NCBI GenBank assembly: GCA_020697475.1 | Contig: JAJFMO010000181.1 | Location: 1 to 7,086, forward strand | Source: Paenibacillaceae bacterium | GTDB taxonomy: Bacteria > Bacillota > Bacilli > Paenibacillales > NBRC-103111 | Reading direction: 5' to 3' | DNA: 7,086 nucleotides | In this document: piece after piece, positions 1-6,392 of the stretch | How the letters are laid out: every line of letters begins with the position of its first letter | How positions within the stretch are numbered: position 1 is the stretch's first letter | Position numbers and translations under genes: made by a program | Notes under the pieces: generated by a model | What the model saw: the letters and a program-made list of their open reading frames with translations, nothing else | Databases searched by the model: none | Told to the model about the DNA's origin: nothing

Positions 1-8
1 TAATAAGT

Positions 9-69
9 AAAAAAAGTTGAACCGCCGGCGAGTTCATCACACGATGCGATCCGCCCTGCAGTTCAACTT
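9..69 (-). terminator. large stem-loop with T-run, probable intrinsic terminator
   Basis: Read on the minus strand, AAGTTGAAC (69-61) pairs perfectly with GTTCAACTT (22-14). The second arm runs straight into a stretch of seven T (15-9). The 38-nt interior can fold further: GGCG with CGCC, and CATC-gtgt-GATG at the tip. An arm followed by a T-run is the usual form of a rho-independent terminator for leftward transcripts, so this may end the sulfatase operon about 170 bases beyond its last stop codon. The loop is longer than normal for a terminator, so it could also be a structured intergenic repeat element. Another gene beyond the window edge could own it. Confidence 0.5.
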
Positions 70-79
70 CGTTCTAGTT

Positions 80-101
80 CTAACGGTTACCAGCAACGTT
101 A
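80..101. repeat. 22-bp intergenic repeat, copy 1
   Basis: This copy starts CTAACG, has TTACCAGC in the middle and ends ACGTTA. It matches copy 2 (130-151) at 20 of 22 positions, differing only at 86/136 and 95/145. Each copy is bounded by short inverted ends, TAACG and CGTTA, with an 11-bp centre. The function is unknown. It could be a protein-binding site, or part of a dispersed intergenic repeat that the window is too short to reveal. Confidence 0.6.
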
Positions 102-109
102 CTTTGGTG

Positions 110-130
110 AAAACGGGCCTCTCCAGGCCC
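110..130 (-). terminator. short GC-rich hairpin, candidate terminator of the sulfatase operon
   Basis: On the minus strand GGGCCT, a GGAG loop and AGGCCC form a 6-bp GC-rich stem (130-115), followed by GTTTTC (114-109). It lies about 110 bases after the stop of the second sulfatase gene and between the two copies of the 22-bp repeat. The T-tract is only four bases long, so termination may be weak. The larger hairpin nearer the window start could act as a second terminator. Confidence 0.45.
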
Positions 131-151
131 TAACGATTACCAGCGACGTTA
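130..151. repeat. 22-bp intergenic repeat, copy 2
   Basis: Second copy of the motif at 80-101, in the same orientation and exactly 50 bp away start to start. A 9-bp piece of it (CTAACGATT) occurs again in inverted orientation at 205-213. The remainder of 1-239 shows no open reading frame with a ribosome binding site and no recognisable RNA gene. Confidence 0.6.
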
Positions 152-239
152 AATCAAAAATTCAACCTGAAATTTGATGAAATCGGCGAAATAGCGGCAC
201 GTGCAATCGTTAGAGCCAACGCCCCGGCCGCCGCACCGT

Positions 240-1670
240 TTACCACGGAGCGATGCGCAAAGGCAGCGGATCGAACTTCGCCGCCAACCGGCGGCACAGC
301 CGATCCGTCATGCGCAGCTGCACCGCCGCCGCCTCCGGCCGCTGCCACAGATTGTGGCGTTCCCGCGGATCCGCCTCCAAATCGTACAGCTCTCCGTCCT
401 CCATCGTCGCGTACACCACAAGCTTATACCGCTCGTCCCGCACCATGACGGAGAAGCCGCTGCCGCCGGTCTTCGACTCGTACGCCTCGCAGAACACATC
501 GTCGCGATGCACTTCCGTCTCGCCTCGCAACACGGGCCACAGCGACTTCCCTTGCATCCCGATATAGATCGGCAACTCGGCCGCTTCGAGAAGCGTCGGA
601 GCCAAGTCGACCAACTCGACCAGTGAGTCGACCTTCTTCCCGGCTTCCACCCGTCCCGGGAATCGAATGATTAGCGGCACGTGTACCGACGGCTCATAGA
701 AATGCGGCCCCTTCAAGTACACGCCGTGATCGCCGAGCAGCTCTCCGTGGTCGGACATGAAAATGACGAGCGTGTCGTCCTTTTGCCCCGTACGGTCCAA
801 AGCTTCCAGCATCCGCCCGACTTGCTCGTCGATCAGATCGACCATCGCCCAGTACGCCGCACGCACCAGCCGGTGCTCCCGCTCGCTCATCCGATCGAAC
901 GGGTATAAGTTTTTGCTCGCATACGCACCCTGATGATCCCGACGCTGGTACGACGTCTTCTCCGCCAACTCTCCTTCTTCGTAGTTCGGCAGCGGAACGT
1001 CGTCAAGCCGATCCAAATACCGGCGCAGATGCGATTCCGGCGGGTCAAACGGATGATGCGGTGCGAAAATATTGACCGAAAACAGCCAAGGCTGATCTTT
1101 GCCCTCATGCGCTTCGATGAAATCGATCGCCTTCTCCGCGCACCACGTTGCCTGGTGATCCTCTGCATCAGGCCCCAAAACGACATGTCGCGTCCCGTCA
1201 ACCGGCCGTCGCGTATACTTTTTGCCGCGCGAACGCAGCCATTGCGAATACTCGTTGGTCGGCCAGTCGTCTTGCGGATGGTGCGACCAATGAAACATCG
1301 AGTAGCCGTCGTCGATACGCCGCTCCGTTCCTTTGTTCACTGACGGATGGCACGCAGACAAATGCAGCTTTCCCGACAGCCCGCACGTATAGCCCTCATC
1401 GGCAAATAATCGTGGCAACAATACTTCGTCGTCGGGGATATTTTGTCCGTTGGCGCGGCAGCGGGTCGTGCTCGGATATCGTCCGGTCAGGAAACTGGCC
1501 CGGCTCGGCGCGCACACCGTCGACTGGCAGAAAGCGTTCGTGAACTGCGTCCCTTCCGCTGCCAGCCTATCGATATTAGGTGTATGTACATACGAATTTC
1601 CAGCACAGCCAAGCGAGTCAAACCGCTGCTGGTCCGTCGTGATCCATAAAATGTTCGGTTTACGTTCCAC
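240..1670 (-). CDS. sulfatase, type I (formylglycine-dependent), cytoplasmic
   Basis: The 476-residue product belongs to the alkaline-phosphatase-like S1 sulfatase family, which hydrolyses sulfate esters using a cysteine (or serine) converted to formylglycine. The maturation signature CAPSRAS lies at residues 53-59, with Cys53 as the residue to be modified and Arg57 in place. Other expected active-site parts are visible: the N-terminal metal-binding segment PNILWITTDQQ (Asp13), GKLHL (Lys101, His103), APHHPF (His205/206) and SDHGE (Asp307, His308). The C-terminal GELYDLEADPRERHNL block is typical of the family. The protein begins directly at the first core strand, with no signal peptide or membrane segment, so it should act in the cytoplasm. 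The start is GTG at 1670; AGGAGG (1685-1680) lies 9 bases ahead, inside the upstream gene. One base separates it from that gene's TAG, so the two are surely co-transcribed and probably translationally coupled. The exact substrate is not deducible; desulfation of an imported oligosaccharide is inferred from context. Confidence 0.93.
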   Translation of the reverse strand: MERKPNILWITTDQQRFDSLGCAGNSYVHTPNIDRLAAEGTQFTNAFCQSTVCAPSRASFLTGRYPSTTRCRANGQNIPDDEVLLPRLFADEGYTCGLSGKLHLSACHPSVNKGTERRIDDGYSMFHWSHHPQDDWPTNEYSQWLRSRGKKYTRRPVDGTRHVVLGPDAEDHQATWCAEKAIDFIEAHEGKDQPWLFSVNIFAPHHPFDPPESHLRRYLDRLDDVPLPNYEEGELAEKTSYQRRDHQGAYASKNLYPFDRMSEREHRLVRAAYWAMVDLIDEQVGRMLEALDRTGQKDDTLVIFMSDHGELLGDHGVYLKGPHFYEPSVHVPLIIRFPGRVEAGKKVDSLVELVDLAPTLLEAAELPIYIGMQGKSLWPVLRGETEVHRDDVFCEAYESKTGGSGFSVMVRDERYKLVVYATMEDGELYDLEADPRERHNLWQRPEAAAVQLRMTDRLCRRLAAKFDPLPLRIAPW

Positions 1671-1671
1671 T

Positions 1672-3240
1672 CTAAAGTTCCTCCTGCGTCGATTGCATTC
1701 GTTTTTGCTCGATTAGTCGCCGCGAGTCGTCCGCCAAGTCGCCGTACCGCTTCATTCGCACTGCCAACCTCGACCGCAGATCCGCAAGCACACCGCTCAT
1801 CGACGGCTCGTCGATCAAGTTGTTCCACTCGAAAGCGTCGCGGCTCAGATCGTACAATTCATCCGAATCGTCAAGATGAGCGACATACTTGTAAGACCCG
1901 TAATACAGCACCCGCTGGATACTGTCGTAGTTTTTGTGGCCGTAATGCTCGGCCATCAGTTCCTGGCGCCAGTCCGCCGCATTGCCGCCCTTCAGCAGCG
2001 GCACCAAGCTTTGCCCATCCATATACTCCGGCACCGCCGAACCGCCCATCTCCAGTACGGTCGGCACGATGTCCATATTCGAGGCGAGCGCCCCGCTTAC
2101 CTTCCCGGCCTCCGCCACACCCGGCCAGCGCACGACGAGCGGAATCCGCATCGTCTCCTCCGTCAGCATCGAGTCCTTGTCGAACAAGCCGCCGCCCGAG
2201 CCGAGTATGTCCCCGTGGTCCGCCGTATAGATGACGATCGTATTGTCCGCCAGCCCTGTGCGATCGAGCACGTCCAGAATCTTCATCATAGCCGAATCCG
2301 TCTGTGAAAAATGCTCATAAGCCCGCGCAACAACAGGCTGCCATTCTTCCCAACGGGTTAATCCCGTGCGATCGCGCCACTCTTCCCGATCCAGCTTGTG
2401 ATACTCCGGCCGATTGGCAAACGTATTCGAGAAGTTCGGATACTCGGGGATCGCCTTCGGATCGATCTTATCGGCGAACGGTTCGGCGACAAGGTACGGT
2501 TGGTGAGGTCCCCAGACGTCCACCCGCAACAGGAACGGCGTATCCGCCTCATTCGCCCCCGCGCCTTCAGCGCTGCCGCCCGCTTCACCCGCCAAGCTTT
2601 CCAGCCATTCGCATGCAAGCTGCGCCACGAAGTACGATTCGCTCGATTCGGCAGGAGTCCGCATCAACCCGGAAGATGAAGATCGAAGTCCGCTCGGGTC
2701 GATCCCGGCAAACCGTTGTACATTCCTCATATTGATCTGCTTGATCGCAGGTCCGCCCGCCGCCCATTCCAGGTCGACGATCGGATCCGGCAAATCGTAC
2801 CGCTGCAAGTATTCGGCATACGCCTTCGAACGATACGGGTTGCCATAGCCTGGTATGGAGAATCCTTCGAACCCGAAGTCCGCCGGCACCCCTTCTCCGG
2901 CATGCCACTTGCCGAAATATGCCGCCCGATAACCCTGACTCTGCAAATAGGTATGGAATAACGGCATATCTTCGGCAAAGTTTTGCCGGAGGCTCTTGGG
3001 ATCGTTGCGGGTAATGCCGTGCTTATGCGCGTACACCCCCGTCACCATGCTGGACCGCGCCGGCGTGCACAGAGGCGTGACCGTATACGCCCGTTGGAAC
3101 GACGTCCCTTCCGCAGCCAGACGCTCGTACGTTGCCAAATGAGGCTTCGGTCCCTCCGTTTCGCAATAGTGCTTCCAAGTGACATGATCCTGAATCAACC
3201 AAACAATATTAGGTTTTCCGGTCCTATTCCCTGACACCAT
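1672..3240 (-). CDS. sulfatase, type I (formylglycine-dependent), cytoplasmic, second paralogue
   Basis: The 522-residue product is an S1-type sulfatase, clearly diverged from its downstream neighbour. The formylglycine signature is CTPARSS at residues 58-64 (Cys58, Arg62), where the neighbour has CAPSR. Other active-site segments are NIVWLIQDH (Asp18), GKWH (Lys111, His113), GPHQPY (His246) and ADHGD (Asp341, His342). The C-terminal ELYDL block is also typical. An Ala/Gly/Glu-rich stretch at about 217-232 looks like a flexible surface insertion. The frame is open to 3372, but that extension has no ribosome binding site. ATG 3240 is preferred because AAGGAG lies 7 bases ahead; ATG 3246 is only one base from it. 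No signal peptide is visible from either start, so a cytoplasmic site is likely. It is the first gene of a two-gene sulfatase operon, with its own candidate promoter 110 bases upstream. The family call is firm and the substrate is unknown. Confidence 0.92.
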   Translation of the reverse strand: MVSGNRTGKPNIVWLIQDHVTWKHYCETEGPKPHLATYERLAAEGTSFQRAYTVTPLCTPARSSMVTGVYAHKHGITRNDPKSLRQNFAEDMPLFHTYLQSQGYRAAYFGKWHAGEGVPADFGFEGFSIPGYGNPYRSKAYAEYLQRYDLPDPIVDLEWAAGGPAIKQINMRNVQRFAGIDPSGLRSSSSGLMRTPAESSESYFVAQLACEWLESLAGEAGGSAEGAGANEADTPFLLRVDVWGPHQPYLVAEPFADKIDPKAIPEYPNFSNTFANRPEYHKLDREEWRDRTGLTRWEEWQPVVARAYEHFSQTDSAMMKILDVLDRTGLADNTIVIYTADHGDILGSGGGLFDKDSMLTEETMRIPLVVRWPGVAEAGKVSGALASNMDIVPTVLEMGGSAVPEYMDGQSLVPLLKGGNAADWRQELMAEHYGHKNYDSIQRVLYYGSYKYVAHLDDSDELYDLSRDAFEWNNLIDEPSMSGVLADLRSRLAVRMKRYGDLADDSRRLIEQKRMQSTQEEL

Positions 3241-3271
3241 CACCATGCTCCTTCCTCTTAAAATAACCCCA

Positions 3272-3311
3272 CAAAGCGATGACCTGCTTCGAAGCCGACT
3301 CAGGTACTTTG
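3272..3311 (-). other. stem-loop in the 5' leader of the sulfatase operon
   Basis: On the minus strand CAAAG (3311-3307) can pair with CTTTG (3276-3272), ACCTG (3305-3301 region) with CAGGT (3286-3282), and the tip holds the perfect palindrome GCTTCGAAGC (3295-3286). It sits in the roughly 110-nt leader between the likely transcription start and the sulfatase start codon. No T-run follows immediately, so it is not an obvious terminator. It may only stabilise the message. It does not match any riboswitch class that I recognise. Confidence 0.3.
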
Positions 3312-3356
3312 CGGGGGCCCTGATAATAAAATTATTACAATGAAGGCTCTCCCCCC

Positions 3357-3365
3357 ATTGTATCA
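3357..3365 (-). promoter_or_regulatory. extended -10 promoter of the sulfatase operon
   Basis: The minus strand reads TGATACAAT, an extended -10 (TG, one base, TACAAT). No good -35 lies at the right distance; GGAAAT is the nearest. This is typical of a promoter that needs an activator. Transcription would start near 3350, giving a leader of about 110 bases. The 213-bp gap after the GH43 gene and this promoter suggest that the sulfatases can be expressed separately from GH43. I see no convincing terminator in that gap, so read-through is possible. Confidence 0.45.
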
Positions 3366-3391
3366 TTCGCAACGTATTGATTTCCCCGGCA

Positions 3392-3422
3392 TTTTCGCTT
3401 AAAAATTACCCCTTTTCGCTTA
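3392..3422 (-). promoter_or_regulatory. 21-bp-phased direct repeats upstream of the sulfatase promoter, candidate AraC-type activator site
   Basis: TAAGCGAAAA occurs twice on the minus strand (3422-3413 and 3401-3392) as an exact 10-bp direct repeat offset by 21 bp, two helical turns. Relative to a start near 3350 the copies are centred at about -67 and -46, just upstream of a promoter lacking a -35. AraC-family activators commonly bind direct half-sites with this spacing and position, and one is encoded at 5547-6389. That this protein binds here is inference. Confidence 0.4.
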
Positions 3423-3453
3423 TGTGCAACCGCCTGCCGCCTTACCGCTTCGC

Positions 3454-4419
3454 CTACTTGCTCCCCGAAGGCATCGGCTGCGGCTCCCAAGTCGGACCTG
3501 TCACATAGATTGAGCCGTCCTCGCGGAAGCCCATCCGGTCGATGCACACTTGGCGATTGCCGCCGCCCGACGCCGCATCCGTATGAATATGGTAGATCAT
3601 GAACATCTCCGTACCGTCCGGCGACGTCGTAACGCTGTGGTGCCCAGGACCGGAAATCTCTTCCCGATAGCTCTTCAAAACCGGGTTGTTCTCGTATTTC
3701 TTGAACGGCCCAAGCGGCTTATGCGAAGTCGAGTACCCGACCGAATAATGACGGCCACCGTAGAAATTCGCCGAGAACATCAAATAATAGACGCCGTTCC
3801 GCTTCAGCATCGTCGCCCCTTCGTTCCACAACCGGTTGCGCTCGCGCCCGGATTGCAGCTCCCACTCCTGCTCCGGCCGGCTGAGCAACACAGGCTCACC
3901 TTTCACCGTGATCATATCGTCCCCGAGCTCGATCCCATAAATTTCGCTCGTATGTACGCCATCCACAATATTTTCCGAGCAATCTCGCGAATAGTACATA
4001 TACTTCTTGCCGTCATCGTCGATCAGGATGTTGGCGTCGATCGCCGCATAGCCGAAGTCGAACATCGGGCGGTCGTACACGTCGATGAACGGACCGAGCG
4101 GCTTGTCCGCTATCGCCACGCCGATCCGCAGACTGTCCTTCTCCTTCCATCGCGCCGTATAGTACATGTAGAACTTGCCTTCATATTCCACGACTTCAGG
4201 CGCCCAGAACTGGCGGAACCCCCACGACTTCTCGTTCAGTTCCCGCTCATAAATGAACCCTTCGTCCGTCCAATCGACCAGATTGTCACTCGACCACCCC
4301 TTAAAGCCGCGGTCCCGTCCCGATGTCGGGTAACAGTAATATTTGCCGCCGGATTTCAGCACGAACGGGTCGCCGATATTTTGGATATTCAGCGGATTTT
4401 TATAAGTATGGTTTGCCAT
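3454..4419 (-). CDS. glycoside hydrolase family 43 protein (beta-xylosidase / alpha-arabinofuranosidase type)
   Basis: The 321-residue product has the form of a single-domain GH43 five-bladed beta-propeller, a family that releases or cleaves xylose, arabinose and related residues by inversion. All three catalytic acids are visible in order: Asp17 in IGDPFVL (general base), Asp128 in AAIDANILID (pKa modulator) and Glu200 in LWNEGATML (general acid). The segment GPGHHS (257-262) supplies the histidine usually found in the centre of the propeller. Length is normal for a one-domain member, with no carbohydrate-binding module. There is no signal peptide, so it should act in the cytoplasm on imported oligosaccharides. 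ATG 4419 is chosen because AAGGAGA lies 6 bases ahead; the frame extends to 4458 without a ribosome binding site. It lies 76 bases after the ArsR-type regulator and has its own promoter. Xylosidase, arabinofuranosidase and galactosidase activities cannot be told apart here. Confidence 0.9.
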   Translation of the reverse strand: MANHTYKNPLNIQNIGDPFVLKSGGKYYCYPTSGRDRGFKGWSSDNLVDWTDEGFIYERELNEKSWGFRQFWAPEVVEYEGKFYMYYTARWKEKDSLRIGVAIADKPLGPFIDVYDRPMFDFGYAAIDANILIDDDGKKYMYYSRDCSENIVDGVHTSEIYGIELGDDMITVKGEPVLLSRPEQEWELQSGRERNRLWNEGATMLKRNGVYYLMFSANFYGGRHYSVGYSTSHKPLGPFKKYENNPVLKSYREEISGPGHHSVTTSPDGTEMFMIYHIHTDAASGGGNRQVCIDRMGFREDGSIYVTGPTWEPQPMPSGSK

Positions 4420-4463
4420 GGTCCGTCTCCTTTTTCCACCCAAGTGATCATCATTCATTACCG

Positions 4464-4492
4464 ATTATAGGTTTGATACAAAATGTGTGCAA
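4464..4492 (-). promoter_or_regulatory. promoter of the GH43 gene
   Basis: The minus strand has TTGCAC (4492-4487), a 17-bp spacer and a perfect TATAAT (4469-4464), 45 bases before the GH43 start codon. The -10 and its flank, CTATAATCGGT, are identical over 11 bp to the promoter of the ArsR-type gene exactly 1000 bp away. An 8-bp direct repeat, ATTTTGTA, occurs at 4510-4503 and 4484-4477. One copy is in the spacer and one in the end of the regulator gene, and it could be part of an operator. Confidence 0.55.
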
Positions 4493-4495
4493 TCA

Positions 4496-5416
4496 TTATT
4501 TGTACAAAATCCGCATCATGATGTCCTGGTCGTAATCGCCGAATTCTCTACCGAACAAGTTCATGCCGCCGATATTGGCTGCGTTCGGCTTGATACCGAT
4601 TTTCAGTACGACGCATTCCCGGGACTGCAGGCCGAGCTGCTCGAGTGTCGTATCCGAGATTCGCACCTCGTCGAGGTAGCTGCCGCTAGCATCCACCTTC
4701 CACGTCTTCAGCATCCCGTATTGCGTCATATCGTCCGCTAGCCATGAAGGGTTCAGCTTGCCCCGCCGCTCGCCAAAGTCTCCCGGGCACGTCCAGGTGC
4801 CGACCTCGTTGTTGTTGATCCACATCGTAATATCCGAAGGCCAATTATGGTCGAAACGCGGCGCTTCCGAACACAGTTCGAGGGAGAACTGGATGGAGTC
4901 GATCTTCGTGTTCTGCGGCAGAACGACCGGGAATTTATAGGCGACGTATCCTTTGCGGAACCAGATCAACTGGGCGTCCATTCGATTCGGATGGTAAAAG
5001 ATGCTCGGTTCATCCTGGGGCTCGATCACCCCTTTGGTCGAGATCAGCCCGCACGTCGGCGACACTTTGCAATCGGTGTAATGGCCGACCGGCATCTCCA
5101 TCTGGTAGCACTTATTCGGATTGGCGTAGTCCCGCGAAGGATTCAGCGTCATGCGAATCGCTTCGAAGTTGCGCTTACATACTTTCATCACGCCGCGCGA
5201 TGCCGGCTGCACCTCGGTGATGATCAAACCGGCCTGTTCCAGCACCTTCACGTTAGCGGCGACAGTGGATACGGGAAGCGACAGCTTCTCGGACATCTCT
5301 ACAATATTTAATCGTTCATCATTCAACAGCCGGATCATGTTGACCCGAACTTCCGAGGACAGCGCGTGCGCTGCACGGATCAGCTCGTCCGGTTCGTCGA
5401 TGGATAATAACAGCAT
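4496..5416 (-). CDS. ArsR-type winged-helix regulator fused to a large C-terminal domain
   Basis: The 306-residue product has two parts. Residues about 10-90 form an ArsR-like winged helix (AHALSSEVRVNMIRLL, then LNIVEMSEKLSLPVSTVAAN and VKVLEQAGLI). Residues about 105-306 are a domain rich in beta-strand patterns, Trp, Asn and Asp (WINNNEVGTWTCPGDFG, LNPSWL), suggestive of a beta-sandwich. Typical ArsR sensors have about 100 residues and bind metal through helix cysteines; no CxC metal site is seen here. The extra domain may sense a carbohydrate, which is inference from its look and from the GH43 and sulfatase neighbours. Cys116 and Cys122 (DCKVSPTC) form the only close Cys pair. Start: ATG 5416 follows the purine-rich AAAGGAAAGGG. 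An in-frame ATG at 5443 lacks a ribosome binding site, and its first residues, MEKGKGE, simply translate that purine tract. The gene has its own promoter and is divergent from the AraC gene. Repressor of the GH43 and sulfatase genes is the likeliest role. Confidence 0.8.
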   Translation of the reverse strand: MLLLSIDEPDELIRAAHALSSEVRVNMIRLLNDERLNIVEMSEKLSLPVSTVAANVKVLEQAGLIITEVQPASRGVMKVCKRNFEAIRMTLNPSRDYANPNKCYQMEMPVGHYTDCKVSPTCGLISTKGVIEPQDEPSIFYHPNRMDAQLIWFRKGYVAYKFPVVLPQNTKIDSIQFSLELCSEAPRFDHNWPSDITMWINNNEVGTWTCPGDFGERRGKLNPSWLADDMTQYGMLKTWKVDASGSYLDEVRISDTTLEQLGLQSRECVVLKIGIKPNAANIGGMNLFGREFGDYDQDIMMRILYK

Positions 5417-5463
5417 GCTTAGCTCGCCCTTTCCTTTCTCCATTTAAACAAGTACTTTAACCG

Positions 5464-5493
5464 ATTATAGCAGAAAGAGCTCTTTTCTGTCGC
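5464..5493 (-). promoter_or_regulatory. promoter of the ArsR-type regulator gene
   Basis: The minus strand shows a perfect TATAAT (5469-5464) within CTATAATCGGT. A weak -35 candidate, GCGACA (5493-5488), lies 18 bp upstream. The 48-base distance from the -10 to ATG 5416 leaves room for the purine-rich ribosome binding site. The spacer holds a near-perfect palindrome, which would allow autoregulation. Confidence 0.5.
5472..5488. promoter_or_regulatory. palindrome between the divergent regulator promoters, candidate operator
   Basis: AAAGAGCTCTTT (5474-5485) is a perfect 12-bp palindrome. With one extra T in the right arm it extends to AGAAAGAG/CTCTTTTCT. It lies between the -10 and -35 of the leftward promoter and at the -35 position of the rightward extended -10 promoter. 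A dimer bound here would therefore affect both divergent genes. Winged-helix ArsR-type proteins bind such imperfect palindromes, so the neighbouring regulator is the natural candidate. Confidence 0.4.
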
Positions 5494-5504
5494 AACGGCT
5501 GATA

Positions 5505-5513
5505 TGGTATACT
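5505..5513 (+). promoter_or_regulatory. extended -10 promoter of the AraC-family gene
   Basis: TGGTATACT is an extended -10 (TG, one base, TATACT) placed 33 bases before the GTG start at 5547. No good -35 is present; that position overlaps the palindrome at 5472-5488. Transcription would begin near 5520. Confidence 0.45.
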
Positions 5514-5546
5514 TGGTTCGAGATTTTCATCATTGGGGGATGCGTT

Positions 5547-6389
5547 GTGGCAACGGATGAAGGCATGATTCGCCAGGTCATTCATAACTATCTGAAAATA
5601 TTGCAGGTCGAGCTGTTCGCCGCCCGCTGCAGCAACCCGGTGAAGAAAGACTGGCGCCGCTCCGGCGGTAAATCAAGCTACAACCGGCTCTATTTCATTC
5701 TTGGCGGTGAAGGGTCGATCTGGATCGACGACCTCGAATATCTCCCTGCCCCGGGGGATATGATTTTGTTGCCTGCGGATACGCCGCTTGCCTACTCAAC
5801 CAATCCGGACAATCCGTTCCGCAAATATTGGTGCAATTTCGCCGCGGCAGTCGGGGACTTCCATCTGTTCAAGCTGTTCAAGTGTCCGTACCTTCTCAAG
5901 GTGACCGACATGGTGGAAGTCGAACACAAATTTGCGTGGCTGTCCCAAAGCTTCCTTGATAGCGACAAACTCGCGTACCCGCTTTTGACGAAAGCCGCAT
6001 TCCTGGATATTCTCGGGTACTTCCTCGACCACTTGCCGATTTCGGAATTCGAGTTGTCCACCTCCCTACCGACCTATCGGTTGAATCAGATCGTCCAATA
6101 TATCGAGGATCATCTTGCGGAATCGTTGACCGTCGAGCGGCTGGCGAAGGAATTCAACTACAATCCGAACTATTTCATCCGCTACTTTAAATCGATGTTC
6201 CAGATGTCCCCGAACCAATACATCATCAAGGCGCGCATTGAGAAGGCAAAGCGGCTCCTTTCCGCCACCGAGCGGTCCATCGAGCAAATCGCCGATGAGG
6301 TCGGTATGGAGCGGTTTTATTTTTCCCGGGCGTTCAAGCAATTGACCTCCTTCTCCCCCAGCCGCTATCGCAGTTCCAACAAAATATGA
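5547..6389 (+). CDS. AraC-family transcriptional regulator
   Basis: The 280-residue product has the classic AraC layout. An N-terminal cupin-like ligand-binding region spans about 20-140, with YFILGGEGSIWIDD and PAPGDMILLPADTPLAY as the barrel strands. A C-terminal pair of helix-turn-helix units spans about 178-275. The first unit is LTVERLAKEFNYNPNYFIRYFK (195-215 region). The second is SIEQIADEVGMERFYFSRAFK followed by SFSPSRYR, the best-conserved part of the family. Such proteins usually activate sugar-uptake and catabolic genes when the sugar is bound. The start is GTG at 5547 with GGGGGA (5535-5540) 6 bases ahead; ATG 5565 is a possible alternative. It lies 123 bp upstream of a solute-binding protein gene in the same direction and divergent from the ArsR-type regulator. 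Likely targets are that transporter and the sulfatase operon, since both have 21-bp-phased repeats upstream. The family call is firm and the inducer unknown. Confidence 0.92.
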   Translation: MATDEGMIRQVIHNYLKILQVELFAARCSNPVKKDWRRSGGKSSYNRLYFILGGEGSIWIDDLEYLPAPGDMILLPADTPLAYSTNPDNPFRKYWCNFAAAVGDFHLFKLFKCPYLLKVTDMVEVEHKFAWLSQSFLDSDKLAYPLLTKAAFLDILGYFLDHLPISEFELSTSLPTYRLNQIVQYIEDHLAESLTVERLAKEFNYNPNYFIRYFKSMFQMSPNQYIIKARIEKAKRLLSATERSIEQIADEVGMERFYFSRAFKQLTSFSPSRYRSSNKI

Positions 6390-6392
6390 GAA

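Noticed and set aside
201..626. Plus-strand open frames opposite the first sulfatase
   Set aside because: They are low-complexity, Arg/Pro/His-rich translations without ribosome binding sites, antisense to a clear gene.
3241..3372. Upstream extension of the second sulfatase to ATG 3372
   Set aside because: The extra 44 residues have no ribosome binding site, overlap the predicted promoter and leader, and contain many basic residues unlike a signal peptide. ATG 3240 has AAGGAG at 7 bases.
3392..3422. TAAGCG in the direct repeats as catabolite-responsive elements
   Set aside because: Only the left half resembles cre; the right half does not match in either copy.
3550..4470. A 306-codon open frame on the plus strand opposite the GH43 gene
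   Set aside because: It has no ribosome binding site, shows Arg/His/Val-rich composition typical of an antisense shadow, and lies opposite a gene with all catalytic residues intact.
5417..5443. ATG 5443 as the start of the ArsR-type regulator
   Set aside because: No ribosome binding site precedes it, and its first codons are the purine-rich tract that serves ATG 5416. The choice is probable, not certain.
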